Origin: an uncultured Erysipelotrichaceae bacterium
Lineage (GTDB): Bacteria; Bacillota_I; Bacilli_A; RF39; UBA660
Length of the DNA: 64,000 nucleotides
Direction of reading: 5' to 3'
Assembly (NCBI GenBank): GCA_902789225.1
Contig: CADANC010000001.1
Location: forward strand, 1-64,000
Under the pieces are notes generated by a model. That model searched no databases. It was given only the letters and a program-made list of their open reading frames with translations, and had not been told where the DNA came from. The number at the start of each line of letters is the position of its first letter. Within the stretch, counting starts at the first letter, position 1. This document shows, piece after piece, positions 26,189 to 36,240 of this stretch. Made by a program: the position numbers and the translations under genes.

Positions 26189-29100
26189 TTAATGCACTAT
26201 TTCAATTTCATAATATGATTTTAATATACTTATGCTTTCTTCAGATATACTATCTAGCATTTTTTCTTTAAATTCTATTTTTTCAATCTTATCAGTAGGA
26301 TTATATTTTAAAGCGCCTAATATATTATCTGTTAAAAGCCATTCTGTTTTTTGTTGCATTATATCAATCGTTTTTCTAACAGCCTTTTCATATGCATCAT
26401 TATATAGATTCTCATCTATATATTTCCTAAAATCATTTTCTTTTAATGAATCAAAAAACTCATCAACAGAACACCCATCTAATAAGGTAATAACAATAAA
26501 ATCAATAAGCATATCCTTTGTTTTATCATTCCATACTAAATTACATCTATACTCAAAAGGCTTATTATTCCAATATGATAAAACTAGATAATAATAATAT
26601 TTGTCTTCTTCTTTTGCATTACTAATTAAAGTGTTTTTATTATAATTATTTAACAAATAATAATCGGCCTCAGATACTTCTGTCTTACTAGAATGAAGAT
26701 TTTCTTCTTTATATCTTTTTAAACTAATATTAGCTGGAATTATAGATTTATCTAAGATACTAATGTAATCTAGTGTATCTAATAATCTTTTCAAACCTTC
26801 TTGAGAATTATCTCTCAATAGTTTTAAAGTATAATATAACTCTTCATATTTATCAAACAAATCTTTTTGAAAACCAATTGATTTTACAAACCTTTTTTTC
26901 TTAAAATAACGTCTCATTTTATCAGTATATTTACACAAACTTTTTTTGCTTCCAGATATACTAAGTCTATACAAGTTTTCTTGTGTTTCATCAGTCGCAA
27001 ATAAAGCCTTAATATATTTCAAAGTATTCTTTTTAGACTTTTTATTATTCTTTTTAGCAATATAACTAAGAAAAGCATTTTTAGAAATCTTTGTATTAAA
27101 GAATTCTTCATTTAATATGCCATAGATATCCAACTGATAAAACAAGATAGGAAACCAATTATATCTATATTCTTCTTTTTCTAATGATTCTACTATTTTA
27201 TTAATTTCTTCAATAATTATTTCTTTTTCAACAGTATTTGTATTTAGAGATTCTATAGTTAAACAAAAATCATTAAAATCTTGATAGAAATTAGAAGTAA
27301 ATAACTTTGTTAAATTAAACAATTTATAAACATCATTAATAACTTCATCTAGCGGATTAATAAAACTATTATTTTGATTCATTATAAGAGAAATTTGATT
27401 TTCCGTTAGATATTTAGAATATTCTTCTATCTGAATAAAATCTCTAACAATTATATTATTTTTTAATAGAATATTAATTAATAATTGTATTTCTTGCTTA
27501 GACTCCAATCTTCTATATCTTTCAATTCTTTGAATCAATTTATAAACATATTCTATAATTCTTATATTATAAGGTGAATAATTTTCACTATTTTTAATAG
27601 TATTATATTCTTGAATTACTCTTCCTTCTACATAATCAACCATATCCTGATTTACTTTTATTATATCTTTCAATATATATAATTCATCATGCTCTACTAA
27701 AAGAGTTTCTATATCATCTATTAAATAAGGAAATGCAATACCAAATACAATTAATCTTTTATAATCACTAAAAGACTCCGAATTAGCTTTAATAATATTA
27801 AATGTTTGTTTAACATTACCATTTGAAATAGTATCTAAAAGTATTTTTCTTAGATCTATAGTCTCATCTTTTGAAATAATATAATCACAATGCTCTTCTG
27901 GTATTTCTTTAGTTCTGATTATTTCCCTATACAACAAATATTTTGTATATCCAATATCATAATTAGATGGATAAGAAGCATTAATCATTTTTCTAACATA
28001 CTGCTTTATAACCTCTTCATCATTAGTATCTAATTTTTTTTCATATTCAAGATTTTTAATAAAAATATATTCCTTTAAATCATATGATCTTAATGTGTTT
28101 TCTACCATTCCATCTTTGTTATATTGTGTATAGTTTTTCTTGAAGACGTCTCTATCTTTATACATTTTTTTTGCTTCTTCCAATAAAAACAAATCATGTA
28201 AACAGTTTAAATCTTTTAAATTAAGTATTAATCTATCAAAGCATATTGGATTATTATCCTCTAATATTTTTCTTTGAAGAGATAATGAAGCTTCTTGTTT
28301 TTCATCTACCCTAGGTATTTTTAAGAATCTCTTTTTAAATAAATCTTCTCTATTTAATAATAAAGAAAAATATAAGAAGTCAATACCTAATAGAGTATAT
28401 GTACTTAATAACTGAGCTATATCTATATATTTTTCCTCTGGTATAATTTTTTCTTTATCAAATTCATAGGCCTTTATAAAATCTTTTCTACAATAATGCA
28501 TTAAAACTTTTTCTTTTTCTTCTCTATATAAAGATTCATAAAATGATTTATTTTCCAATGATTCATTTAACAATTTATCTTCCACAAAATAATCTAAAAC
28601 TGGTACCACTTCTATTTCTCTATCTTTTACTTCTTTTATTTTAAAAGATATCTCATCATAGTGAGGAATCACAAGAACATCATCTAATCTCAATTCTCTC
28701 ACATCACATTTTAAGTGATTTTCTTTACATAATAAATTAGTTGGAATAATAGTCATTCTTTTACCAAAATTTGTAACATTAACAGATCCACGTATATAAT
28801 AATTCGTGTCATTTATATTATCTTTATTTGATGAAGCAAAATAATATACATCAACAATTAAATGTAATGGAGATAAAAAATATAAATCAATTTTTTCATC
28901 ATCAGAAAGTGTTATTAATATAGAATTTAATACTTTTTTTAACTCTTTATCTATGTCTTTAAAATCAGATAGATTAATATCTCCATTACAATAAAATGGA
29001 TTATTAGAACCTAATGTTTTCAATAAATTAAGTCTACTAATTGGAGAACAATTTGTATTCTCTAATACTTCAATTATAACTGGCACTAATTCCAATTTTT

Positions 29101-31597
29101 CCTGTTTTGTCAATTCAAAAGATGATAACTCTTTAATTCTATCTAATCTTTCTTCAGATATATTATAATTAATACTTTGTAATAATTCTTTTATAGTATT
29201 TCCATAAACAAGTTCTTCTGTATAATCAAATAATCTTGTTGCTAAATCTACAAATGATTTCTTTTCATCTGATACTTCTGAAGTATAAGGAATTCCTTTT
29301 ATCGCATATAATAAATTATTCTTATTAAGTAATTGAATATTCAACTCTATTCTTTTAATCCATTCAATATAACGATTATCTTCATGCAATGATTCCATTA
29401 GTTTTTCTTCTAATTCTTGATAATAATTAATATTTTTAGATAAGAGTTTTAAATATAAATAAAATTTCAAATCATCTTTAACATCAAAAGCCACTTCTTC
29501 TATATCATGTCTTGTATATGCATAATAAGGATATACTTTATAGAATTCTCTAATATAATTATATTCATCTTCTAATAACTCTTTATAATAATCTTTATCT
29601 GTATCCCAATAAGTAATACTTAATAAATCACTTTTTTCTAATTGCGAAAATATATATTTAAAATAATCAGTATCTAATTCTTTTAAAAATGAAAGAAACA
29701 AATTTATATTAGTTCTAAAATTATTAAATTCTCTATATCTAGTTAAATCTTGAGTAGCTCTAAAGGCATATTTATTAAGCATCTCTCTAATATATTGAAT
29801 TATTTGTAATAATATAGAGTCTTTATCATCACCAAGAATATATTTAATAAAATAATAAATAATGTTATCTCTAAAATTAGCACTTTTAAATCTTAATATT
29901 TCTTCTATTTGCCTTCTTATTAATTCCGATGGTTTATTTTTTAAATAAACATATAAACCAATTAATAAATCTGTTCTACATAATTCTACATAAAAATCAA
30001 TATTATTAGAAAAAGACTCATCTATAACAAAATTTTGTCTTTTCCTAACTTTTCTAGATACTTCAACAGCTAAGTCATGTAGTTGTTTATTCTCTTTAGG
30101 AATACAATTTACTATTCTAAATGTCTTAGTCTCATAATTATAAGAAGAAATATTTGTAACAAATACATATCCAGGAAATAAAGTTATATTTAGTTTACTT
30201 TCATCAGTATATGATACATTTAATGGACCATACTCTGTATCAAGATATAATTGATCATTCTCATAATGAATTTTTCCTTCTAACAAAGTGTTATAAATAA
30301 AGAAATAATCATCCCTCTTTTTTATAGGATTTAAATAACAAATAAATTCATCAAGAGAAAGACAATAATGAAGAATACTAGTAAAATATAGTTTTAATGC
30401 ACTATCTATAGATCTACTTATACTATTAGCTAAGATAATAGCTTCTTGCCTTAAAACATCCTTTTCTTTTTCTAAATAATTTCTAACTAGTTTATTCTTT
30501 CTAAAATTAATAATTGGTCTATTATAAACTATTTGTGGTATTTTTTTCCCATCTACAACTCTATGATAAGCGATAGTTTCTACTGATTTAAAAGGATTCC
30601 ACTTTCTATCCTCAAAACATATATTTTTATACTTAGCTAAATTAGAATATGTTCTATTAAATAACTTTGCATGTAATATGAATATTTCATATTGTTCCTC
30701 TTCGTCAAAAAAATCTAAATATTTTTTAGTACCATCGATTGGAAGAATAGTTAATTTATTAATTGGTAAATTATTCTCTAGTTCTAACAATCTAATCATG
30801 TATCTTGTTATTATTAATTCTGCTAATATATCTCCATTAATCTTTTCTTTTATTAATTTTTCATACCAAATTATTTTTTTATTTAATTCATCTTCATTAC
30901 TATCCAAAAAATATGCATAATACATAGTTCTTAATTTTACTTTTTTCTTCTTTACTATTTCATAGATTTTTCTACCAGACATAGAAAATATATTCTTTAT
31001 TTTTTCTAAAGTATTTGTTGAACTAGCTAAAAAGAACAAATTATCATAATCTTCACTATTTTTCATTATTTTCTCTAACTCAATTATTTTTTCTTGAATT
31101 TTAGTATTAGAACGAATATCTGCATTCTTTAATTTTTCTGTATTTCTTGGAATACACCCTGTATTCTCATAACAAAGTTTTACATAATTAATATATAATT
31201 CATGTTCTTGTAAAGAAATTAAAGAATCATATACTGCATCATCTATATCCATTAAATCATTTAATAATTCTTTATTATCAATAAAAAATTTTTCCTGATA
31301 TGAACGATTAAGAGCATATAATCCATAAATTGTTTTATCTGTTATTTTTTGATTTTTTAAGTATGAAAAGAAAGACTTTTCTAATCTTTCTTTTACTTCT
31401 TCTTTATTGATTAATTTTAATACACCAATAGCAACTTTATAGTCATCCTCAACCAAATCTAAAAATAATAATTCTGCTAAATCAAGATCTTTTGCTGTAT
31501 TAAGTACAGTAGAATAAACATCTTCTTTTTTATTTCCTGATGAAACAACTTTATCAATTTGTTGTTTAGCAAACTCTATTCTTTCTTGATTATTCAA
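26189..31597 (-). CDS. Giant (~1,800 residue) helical-repeat protein of the NACHT operon
   Basis: About 1,802 residues with no signal peptide, membrane helix or recognised enzyme motif. Almost the whole chain reads as amphipathic helices of 15-25 residues with many Leu, Ile, Tyr and Lys/Glu, as in alpha-solenoid sensors. Two short beta-rich, Val/Ile-heavy segments interrupt it (near residues 450-490 with FPGYVFVTNIS, and near 930-1000 with RGSVNVTNFGKRMTIIP and DVLVIPHYDEISFKIKEV), which could be OB-like inserts. The longest frame begins with a GTG at 31606 that is part of the ribosome site AGGTGAAG; a TTG at 31597 is better spaced and preferred. It follows the NACHT gene by about 15 bases. 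A role as the separate sensor or scaffold for the NACHT protein is inferred. Confidence 0.7.
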   Translation of the reverse strand: MNNQERIEFAKQQIDKVVSSGNKKEDVYSTVLNTAKDLDLAELLFLDLVEDDYKVAIGVLKLINKEEVKERLEKSFFSYLKNQKITDKTIYGLYALNRSYQEKFFIDNKELLNDLMDIDDAVYDSLISLQEHELYINYVKLCYENTGCIPRNTEKLKNADIRSNTKIQEKIIELEKIMKNSEDYDNLFFLASSTNTLEKIKNIFSMSGRKIYEIVKKKKVKLRTMYYAYFLDSNEDELNKKIIWYEKLIKEKINGDILAELIITRYMIRLLELENNLPINKLTILPIDGTKKYLDFFDEEEQYEIFILHAKLFNRTYSNLAKYKNICFEDRKWNPFKSVETIAYHRVVDGKKIPQIVYNRPIINFRKNKLVRNYLEKEKDVLRQEAIILANSISRSIDSALKLYFTSILHYCLSLDEFICYLNPIKKRDDYFFIYNTLLEGKIHYENDQLYLDTEYGPLNVSYTDESKLNITLFPGYVFVTNISSYNYETKTFRIVNCIPKENKQLHDLAVEVSRKVRKRQNFVIDESFSNNIDFYVELCRTDLLIGLYVYLKNKPSELIRRQIEEILRFKSANFRDNIIYYFIKYILGDDKDSILLQIIQYIREMLNKYAFRATQDLTRYREFNNFRTNINLFLSFLKELDTDYFKYIFSQLEKSDLLSITYWDTDKDYYKELLEDEYNYIREFYKVYPYYAYTRHDIEEVAFDVKDDLKFYLYLKLLSKNINYYQELEEKLMESLHEDNRYIEWIKRIELNIQLLNKNNLLYAIKGIPYTSEVSDEKKSFVDLATRLFDYTEELVYGNTIKELLQSINYNISEERLDRIKELSSFELTKQEKLELVPVIIEVLENTNCSPISRLNLLKTLGSNNPFYCNGDINLSDFKDIDKELKKVLNSILITLSDDEKIDLYFLSPLHLIVDVYYFASSNKDNINDTNYYIRGSVNVTNFGKRMTIIPTNLLCKENHLKCDVRELRLDDVLVIPHYDEISFKIKEVKDREIEVVPVLDYFVEDKLLNESLENKSFYESLYREEKEKVLMHYCRKDFIKAYEFDKEKIIPEEKYIDIAQLLSTYTLLGIDFLYFSLLLNREDLFKKRFLKIPRVDEKQEASLSLQRKILEDNNPICFDRLILNLKDLNCLHDLFLLEEAKKMYKDRDVFKKNYTQYNKDGMVENTLRSYDLKEYIFIKNLEYEKKLDTNDEEVIKQYVRKMINASYPSNYDIGYTKYLLYREIIRTKEIPEEHCDYIISKDETIDLRKILLDTISNGNVKQTFNIIKANSESFSDYKRLIVFGIAFPYLIDDIETLLVEHDELYILKDIIKVNQDMVDYVEGRVIQEYNTIKNSENYSPYNIRIIEYVYKLIQRIERYRRLESKQEIQLLINILLKNNIIVRDFIQIEEYSKYLTENQISLIMNQNNSFINPLDEVINDVYKLFNLTKLFTSNFYQDFNDFCLTIESLNTNTVEKEIIIEEINKIVESLEKEEYRYNWFPILFYQLDIYGILNEEFFNTKISKNAFLSYIAKKNNKKSKKNTLKYIKALFATDETQENLYRLSISGSKKSLCKYTDKMRRYFKKKRFVKSIGFQKDLFDKYEELYYTLKLLRDNSQEGLKRLLDTLDYISILDKSIIPANISLKRYKEENLHSSKTEVSEADYYLLNNYNKNTLISNAKEEDKYYYYLVLSYWNNKPFEYRCNLVWNDKTKDMLIDFIVITLLDGCSVDEFFDSLKENDFRKYIDENLYNDAYEKAVRKTIDIMQQKTEWLLTDNILGALKYNPTDKIEKIEFKEKMLDSISEESISILKSYYEIEIVH

Positions 31598-31612
31598 AAT
31601 CTTCACCTACTT

Positions 31613-33316
31613 TTATATGATTCCTTCTAATTTTACATCAGATGTTTCTAATTCTTCTTTTTTATCTTCACTAGTCTTTTGTAATTCATGATTAACAAAA
31701 CGATAAGTTTGAAATGATACTTTTTCCATAATATGTAAGTCTAATAATAATCTTATGATATCATCAGAAGCTGTATTAGATAAATTACGATCTTTAATCG
31801 TATAACTAATTACTTCAATAAGTTCACTTCTAGAATATTCTTTTTGATTTAAAGAAATAATATTTTCTAAGTACATTAATAAGTTATCAGCATCTTGTGA
31901 GGCTTTATCTTCTACTTCCCTTTCAATAATAGCATTACGAAATAATATATCAAATTCTTCTACAGTTTTTGGTATATCCTTTCCTCTTAGCATTATAGTT
32001 ATAAGTTTATATAAGCGAAATGGAATTCTTACCATATTCTTAATAGAATCATTACTATCAACTAATTTTTGTACTTTATTAGATAATTCTGTATCTCCGT
32101 TTGTATTATTTTTAATAAAATCTTTAATCTTATTATCATCTAATTGTTCAATAATATAGGTTAACACATTATCAGTAACAGTTATTTTATTAGACTCTCT
32201 ATCAGTTAATATAACTTTTGTTTTCGGATAAGTAGTAATAATGCTATTAATTTGGTTTACCACGTTCTTTTTAAGATCAGTATCATATAATTCATTAATT
32301 CCATCAATATATAAATTAATATAACCATTTTCTAATATCTTTTTAACCATCTCTTCTTTACAATTTAGATGAGTCTTATTACCTATCATTTCTAGAATAT
32401 TATTTTCAACCATGCTAACTTCTCTTAATTCAAGAAAAATTGGAGTTCTACCTTTTGATTCTAGTATATCGGTATATGCTAAATATTTTAAAGTTGTAGT
32501 TTTACCCATACCAGCATTACCAATAATTTTAATCTTACAATTATCATTTTTTCTTATTAATGAAACTAATGATTCCTTAGAATTAGTATTTGTTTGTCTA
32601 CCATCTAAAACTATATATTTTAAATACTTCTCTGAAGCTTCTTTTTCATAATTTTCTTTCATTTCTTTTAAGTATTCTTCAACTCGTGTTTCTTTCATTA
32701 AATCAGTACGATTTATTTCAGTTGCTAATTTTTGTTCATAATGTCCTGCTACTTCTAAATAAAGAATTAATAAATCTCTTACATATTGCCATTCTTGAGT
32801 TGGAGACAACAATCTAACAGAATGAGCTTCTTCATTACGAATATAATATAAATTACCATATACTTTAAACATATCAGAATAATTTTTATAAGACTCAGCC
32901 TTTTTATAGCTAGAGCGTAAATAACCAACTTGTTTTTCATCATCTATCATTTTAAGAGTGTATAAATAATTTGGTATTGCTTGTGAGTTATTTGCACTCC
33001 TATTTCCTGAAGCAGTTCCACGAATAGTATCAAAGTTTTCTGGATCTATCAAGTAAATAAATAATTCTAAATATTGTGCTGTTTTTTCAAATTCTTCTAT
33101 TGAATCAACTTTTTTATTCTTAGCCATATATTCAATTTGATTAACAATAGATTCTTTTAAGCCGCTTAGTCTCTCAATATGTTCACTTAACTTAAGTGCT
33201 TGCTCCAAACAAAAGATTTTTCTAGGAACATCTTCCACAACAAAATCTGAATCTGCTCTACCGTCAACATTTGCAACTTCCAATTCAATAAATTTTTTTG
33301 CTTCTTCTGAAAACAC
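31613..33316 (-). CDS. HEPN-NACHT STAND ATPase
   Basis: About 567 residues. The helical N-terminal domain (1-230) contains RNEEAH at 160-165 in an otherwise hydrophobic helix (YIRNEEAHSV), the RNxxxH catalytic signature of HEPN ribonucleases. The NACHT module follows: Walker A GNAGMGKTTT (about 266), Walker B INLYIDGINEL (about 333-343), sensor segment VILTDRE (about 368) and the helical NACHT tail ending in a winged-helix-like part (YRFVNHEL near 545). The chain stops there: the usual C-terminal repeat sensor is missing and the next gene is a giant helical protein. The GTG at 33316, behind AGGTGATTATA, is the likely start. Domain type is known from antiphage and immune STAND proteins; a defence role here is inference. 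Confidence 0.75.
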   Translation of the reverse strand: MFSEEAKKFIELEVANVDGRADSDFVVEDVPRKIFCLEQALKLSEHIERLSGLKESIVNQIEYMAKNKKVDSIEEFEKTAQYLELFIYLIDPENFDTIRGTASGNRSANNSQAIPNYLYTLKMIDDEKQVGYLRSSYKKAESYKNYSDMFKVYGNLYYIRNEEAHSVRLLSPTQEWQYVRDLLILYLEVAGHYEQKLATEINRTDLMKETRVEEYLKEMKENYEKEASEKYLKYIVLDGRQTNTNSKESLVSLIRKNDNCKIKIIGNAGMGKTTTLKYLAYTDILESKGRTPIFLELREVSMVENNILEMIGNKTHLNCKEEMVKKILENGYINLYIDGINELYDTDLKKNVVNQINSIITTYPKTKVILTDRESNKITVTDNVLTYIIEQLDDNKIKDFIKNNTNGDTELSNKVQKLVDSNDSIKNMVRIPFRLYKLITIMLRGKDIPKTVEEFDILFRNAIIEREVEDKASQDADNLLMYLENIISLNQKEYSRSELIEVISYTIKDRNLSNTASDDIIRLLLDLHIMEKVSFQTYRFVNHELQKTSEDKKEELETSDVKLEGII

Positions 33317-33332
33317 TATAATCACCTACTTT

Positions 33333-33361
33333 ATTATATCTTAATATAGTTTTTTTAACAA
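33333..33361 (-). promoter_or_regulatory. Promoter of the NACHT operon
   Basis: TTGTTA (33361-33356), 17-base spacer, perfect TATAAT (33338-33333) on the minus strand, about 10-15 bases before the ribosome site of the HEPN-NACHT gene. Confidence 0.75.
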
Positions 33362-33373
33362 TAAATGGATAAA

Positions 33374-33402
33374 GAAAGAAGAGGCATTATACGCCACTTT
33401 TT
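33374..33402 (-). terminator. Probable terminator of the acidic-protein gene
   Basis: AAGtGGC / GCCtCTT stem with a 7-base loop followed on the minus strand by CTTTCTTT; separates the gene at 33429 from the NACHT operon promoter. Confidence 0.55.
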
Positions 33403-33428
33403 CTTTTAAATAACAATCACTTTAATAA

Positions 33429-34457
33429 TTATTGTTTATTAGATTCTTTATACTTTTTTATATCTTCTTCATAATTCTTATATCCATTAGAAATAATATC
33501 ATATGCATCTTCATATCTAGTTAATAAAGCAACTGTTGGATTCGGATTATAATTACCATAAATACTATCAATTAATTCTTTATAATAAGGATAATGTTCT
33601 TTTACTAAACCTTCTATTTTATGAGGAATATCATCCTCATTATATTTTACATGAATAAAATCTAACATTTTTTTATAAAGATTATTAAACTTTTCCATTT
33701 CCTTCATATGTAAATCAGTAGTAGTCTCTCCTTCTTTTAAATCAAAATCTCTATATATAAAAGCCTTCTCTTTATAATTATTTTTTAAATACTCATAATA
33801 TGATTTAACTAACATATATTCTTCAACATTATCTAAATGTTTATCACATTCTTCAATATTAGGTCCAGGTGCTAAACCAATCAAAGCAATTTCTAAAAGA
33901 TAAATTTGATAACTATAATAAGCATAGTATAATTCAATCTTTTTAAATAAATCACTTAATCTTGCATCATCATCATAAGGCTTATTCTTATAATCTAACA
34001 TTTCTTTACATAAATTCTCTATTTTATCTAAATATTCTTTATGAATATTTTTATATCCTATCTCATCAACTTCTTTTTTATAAGATAAATACTCATCTAA
34101 TTCATCAACATATTCATTAAAATTTCGAATCCAAACTAAAACAGTCTCTTCATCAAAAAAACTCTTTTCTTCTTCATAGTCTTCTGTTAACCATTTAATA
34201 AGTATATAAATATCGCCACAAGTATAAATATTGTAATAAAATAATCTTCTTATTTTAATTAATTTTTCTTCTTCACTATAACCTTCATGTAGTTTTATAA
34301 ATTTTTCTTCATCTTCATAGTCAACAACATCTATACCTTTTAATTCAAAAAGTTCATCTATTAATGACATAGTCTTTTCTAAAATTTCATCTCTTATACT
34401 ATCAAAATCTTCAGAATTAATTCTATTTTTAAAATCTTTTATATTAAGTTTTTTCAT
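33429..34457 (-). CDS. Acidic helical hypothetical protein
   Basis: 342 residues, very rich in Glu, Asp, Lys and Tyr, predicted all-helical, no signal peptide or membrane segment. The ATG at 34457 follows GGAGAAGAAT; a longer frame starts at 34469 inside that site. Repeated patterns such as YEEEK, EYLDKIE and YYKELID suggest helical hairpins. It is divergent from the DUF6020 gene and lies just upstream of the NACHT operon, but a terminator and a new promoter separate them. Function unknown. Confidence 0.6.
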   Translation of the reverse strand: MKKLNIKDFKNRINSEDFDSIRDEILEKTMSLIDELFELKGIDVVDYEDEEKFIKLHEGYSEEEKLIKIRRLFYYNIYTCGDIYILIKWLTEDYEEEKSFFDEETVLVWIRNFNEYVDELDEYLSYKKEVDEIGYKNIHKEYLDKIENLCKEMLDYKNKPYDDDARLSDLFKKIELYYAYYSYQIYLLEIALIGLAPGPNIEECDKHLDNVEEYMLVKSYYEYLKNNYKEKAFIYRDFDLKEGETTTDLHMKEMEKFNNLYKKMLDFIHVKYNEDDIPHKIEGLVKEHYPYYKELIDSIYGNYNPNPTVALLTRYEDAYDIISNGYKNYEEDIKKYKESNKQ

Positions 34458-34566
34458 ATTCTTCTCCATTAAATAATAATTATTATATATAAAATTATAT
34501 CATAAAGAATAATACTTTCCACATTTCTAATTTATTTTTATGTTATTATAATAATAGGTGAATAAT

Positions 34567-36156
34567 ATGAAGAATATATTGTTTTCTGAAAAAAGAAAAA
34601 TTATATATAGTTTATTATTTTCTATTTTATTTAGTACTCTACAAGTAATAGGATATAACTGTTATAAATTCGATACAGCAAAACTATATTCAATAACAAC
34701 CTATTTATGGATACTATTAATCACTATAATTACTTATATAATTACAAATCTGATTTGGAATATTCCAATAATAAAAAGTAAAAAAATAAAAGCATTTGAG
34801 TTTTTATTCAACAAAAAATATAGTTTCTTTTTACTATTATTATTAATAATAATATGTTGGTTACCTGTATTAATATCTTTCTTTCCAGGAAACTTTTCAT
34901 ATGATGCAGGAACTCAAATAAGAATGTTATTATTTGACGTTGTAACTAAATATCACCCAGTAATGCATACTGCCTTTTTGAGAATGACGATTTACCTAGG
35001 ACACGCTATATTCAACTCATGGAATATAGGATTATTAATTCATAGTATTATTCAAATGCTAATAATGGCAAGTATCTTTAGCTATACATTAATATATTTA
35101 CATAAGAAAAAATTACCTGACTATTTACTGCTATTCTTATTAATTCTTTATTCTTTTTTACCAACCCATTCAGTCTTTTCTATAACAACAACAAAAGATG
35201 TATTATTTTCAGGAATATTTAATATAGTACTTATATGTTATATAGAGCTTTGTACTAACAAAAATTTTTTTACAAAGAAAAATATTATAATCACTATATT
35301 ATCAACATTTCTATTAATATCATTTAGAAATAATATGATATATGCATTTATATTATTTATTCCATTTATAATACTATATTACAAAAAGAACTTTAAAAAG
35401 TTATCTATTATATTTATATCAATTCTAGCAATAACCATCATATATGATAAAACTCTAACTCATATATTTAAAATAGAAAATGGACCTAGAGTTGAAATGT
35501 TTAGTTTTGTAGTTCAACAATTTGCAAGAACTTATAATAAAGATAATATAAGTAAAGAAAACAAAGAAGATATTAAATCATTATTTTTAAATAATTCATT
35601 AAAAGATTATAATTCACATTTAAGTGATCCAGTTAAAAGTAATTTTAATACAGAAGAATTATTAAACAATAAGAAAAAGTATATAAAACTATATACTCAT
35701 CTATTAATAGAAAATCCAAATACATTTATAGATTCTATATTAAATAATACTTATAGTTTTTATTATTTATTTGATAAATTACCTGATCCAAACACAAAAA
35801 CATATATAGAACTAAATTGTATAAAAGAAGTTGATAATTCGATAGAAAGAAATGATAATTGTAATTTTAAAAATAATTTTTTATACAAAATAGTAAATAG
35901 TGCAGAATATCAAAAAATACCTTTATTAAATATATTTATGAATATGGCATTTTACTTTATAGTTTTATTATTTACTTCATTTTATGTTTTATATAAAAAG
36001 AAATATAAATTATTTTTCCCATTACTATTATTAATCCTATATATGTTAACTAATATCTTAGCACCTGTCTCTATTGTAAGATATGCTTATCCATTATTAA
36101 CAACATTTCCAATAATTATTTATATATATTATCAAACGAAAAAAGATAGAATATAA
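34567..36156 (+). CDS. DUF6020-type polytopic membrane protein (GT-C-like)
   Basis: 529 residues with about 11-12 membrane helices. After the second or third helix comes ICWLPVLISFFPGNFSYDAGTQIRMLL and KYHPVMHTAFLRM, the pattern of DUF6020, a family related to GT-C glycosyltransferases that use lipid-linked sugars; the Asp of SYDAG sits where such enzymes carry the catalytic Asp. A periplasmic loop region lies at about 290-440, followed by two last helices. Start: the ATG at 34567 behind AATAGGTGA. It is a single-gene plus-strand transcript. The sugar-transfer role is inferred from fold similarity. Confidence 0.7.
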   Translation: MKNILFSEKRKIIYSLLFSILFSTLQVIGYNCYKFDTAKLYSITTYLWILLITIITYIITNLIWNIPIIKSKKIKAFEFLFNKKYSFFLLLLLIIICWLPVLISFFPGNFSYDAGTQIRMLLFDVVTKYHPVMHTAFLRMTIYLGHAIFNSWNIGLLIHSIIQMLIMASIFSYTLIYLHKKKLPDYLLLFLLILYSFLPTHSVFSITTTKDVLFSGIFNIVLICYIELCTNKNFFTKKNIIITILSTFLLISFRNNMIYAFILFIPFIILYYKKNFKKLSIIFISILAITIIYDKTLTHIFKIENGPRVEMFSFVVQQFARTYNKDNISKENKEDIKSLFLNNSLKDYNSHLSDPVKSNFNTEELLNNKKKYIKLYTHLLIENPNTFIDSILNNTYSFYYLFDKLPDPNTKTYIELNCIKEVDNSIERNDNCNFKNNFLYKIVNSAEYQKIPLLNIFMNMAFYFIVLLFTSFYVLYKKKYKLFFPLLLLILYMLTNILAPVSIVRYAYPLLTTFPIIIYIYYQTKKDRI

Positions 36157-36168
36157 TCTATCTTTTTA
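36140..36168 (+). terminator. Terminator after the DUF6020 gene
   Basis: AAAGATAGA / TCTATCTTT stem overlapping the stop codon, followed by TTT. Confidence 0.75.
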
Positions 36169-36205
36169 CTTAACACTTTTATGAATATTTTATTAATCAA
36201 ATATA

Positions 36206-36240
36206 AAAATTAAAAGAAAGACCATCTGGTCTTTTAATTT
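36206..36240 (-). terminator. Terminator of the 36234 gene
   Basis: AAAGACC / GGTCTTT core extended by AATTAAAAG / CTTTTAATT-type pairs, followed by T residues on the minus strand. Confidence 0.75.
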
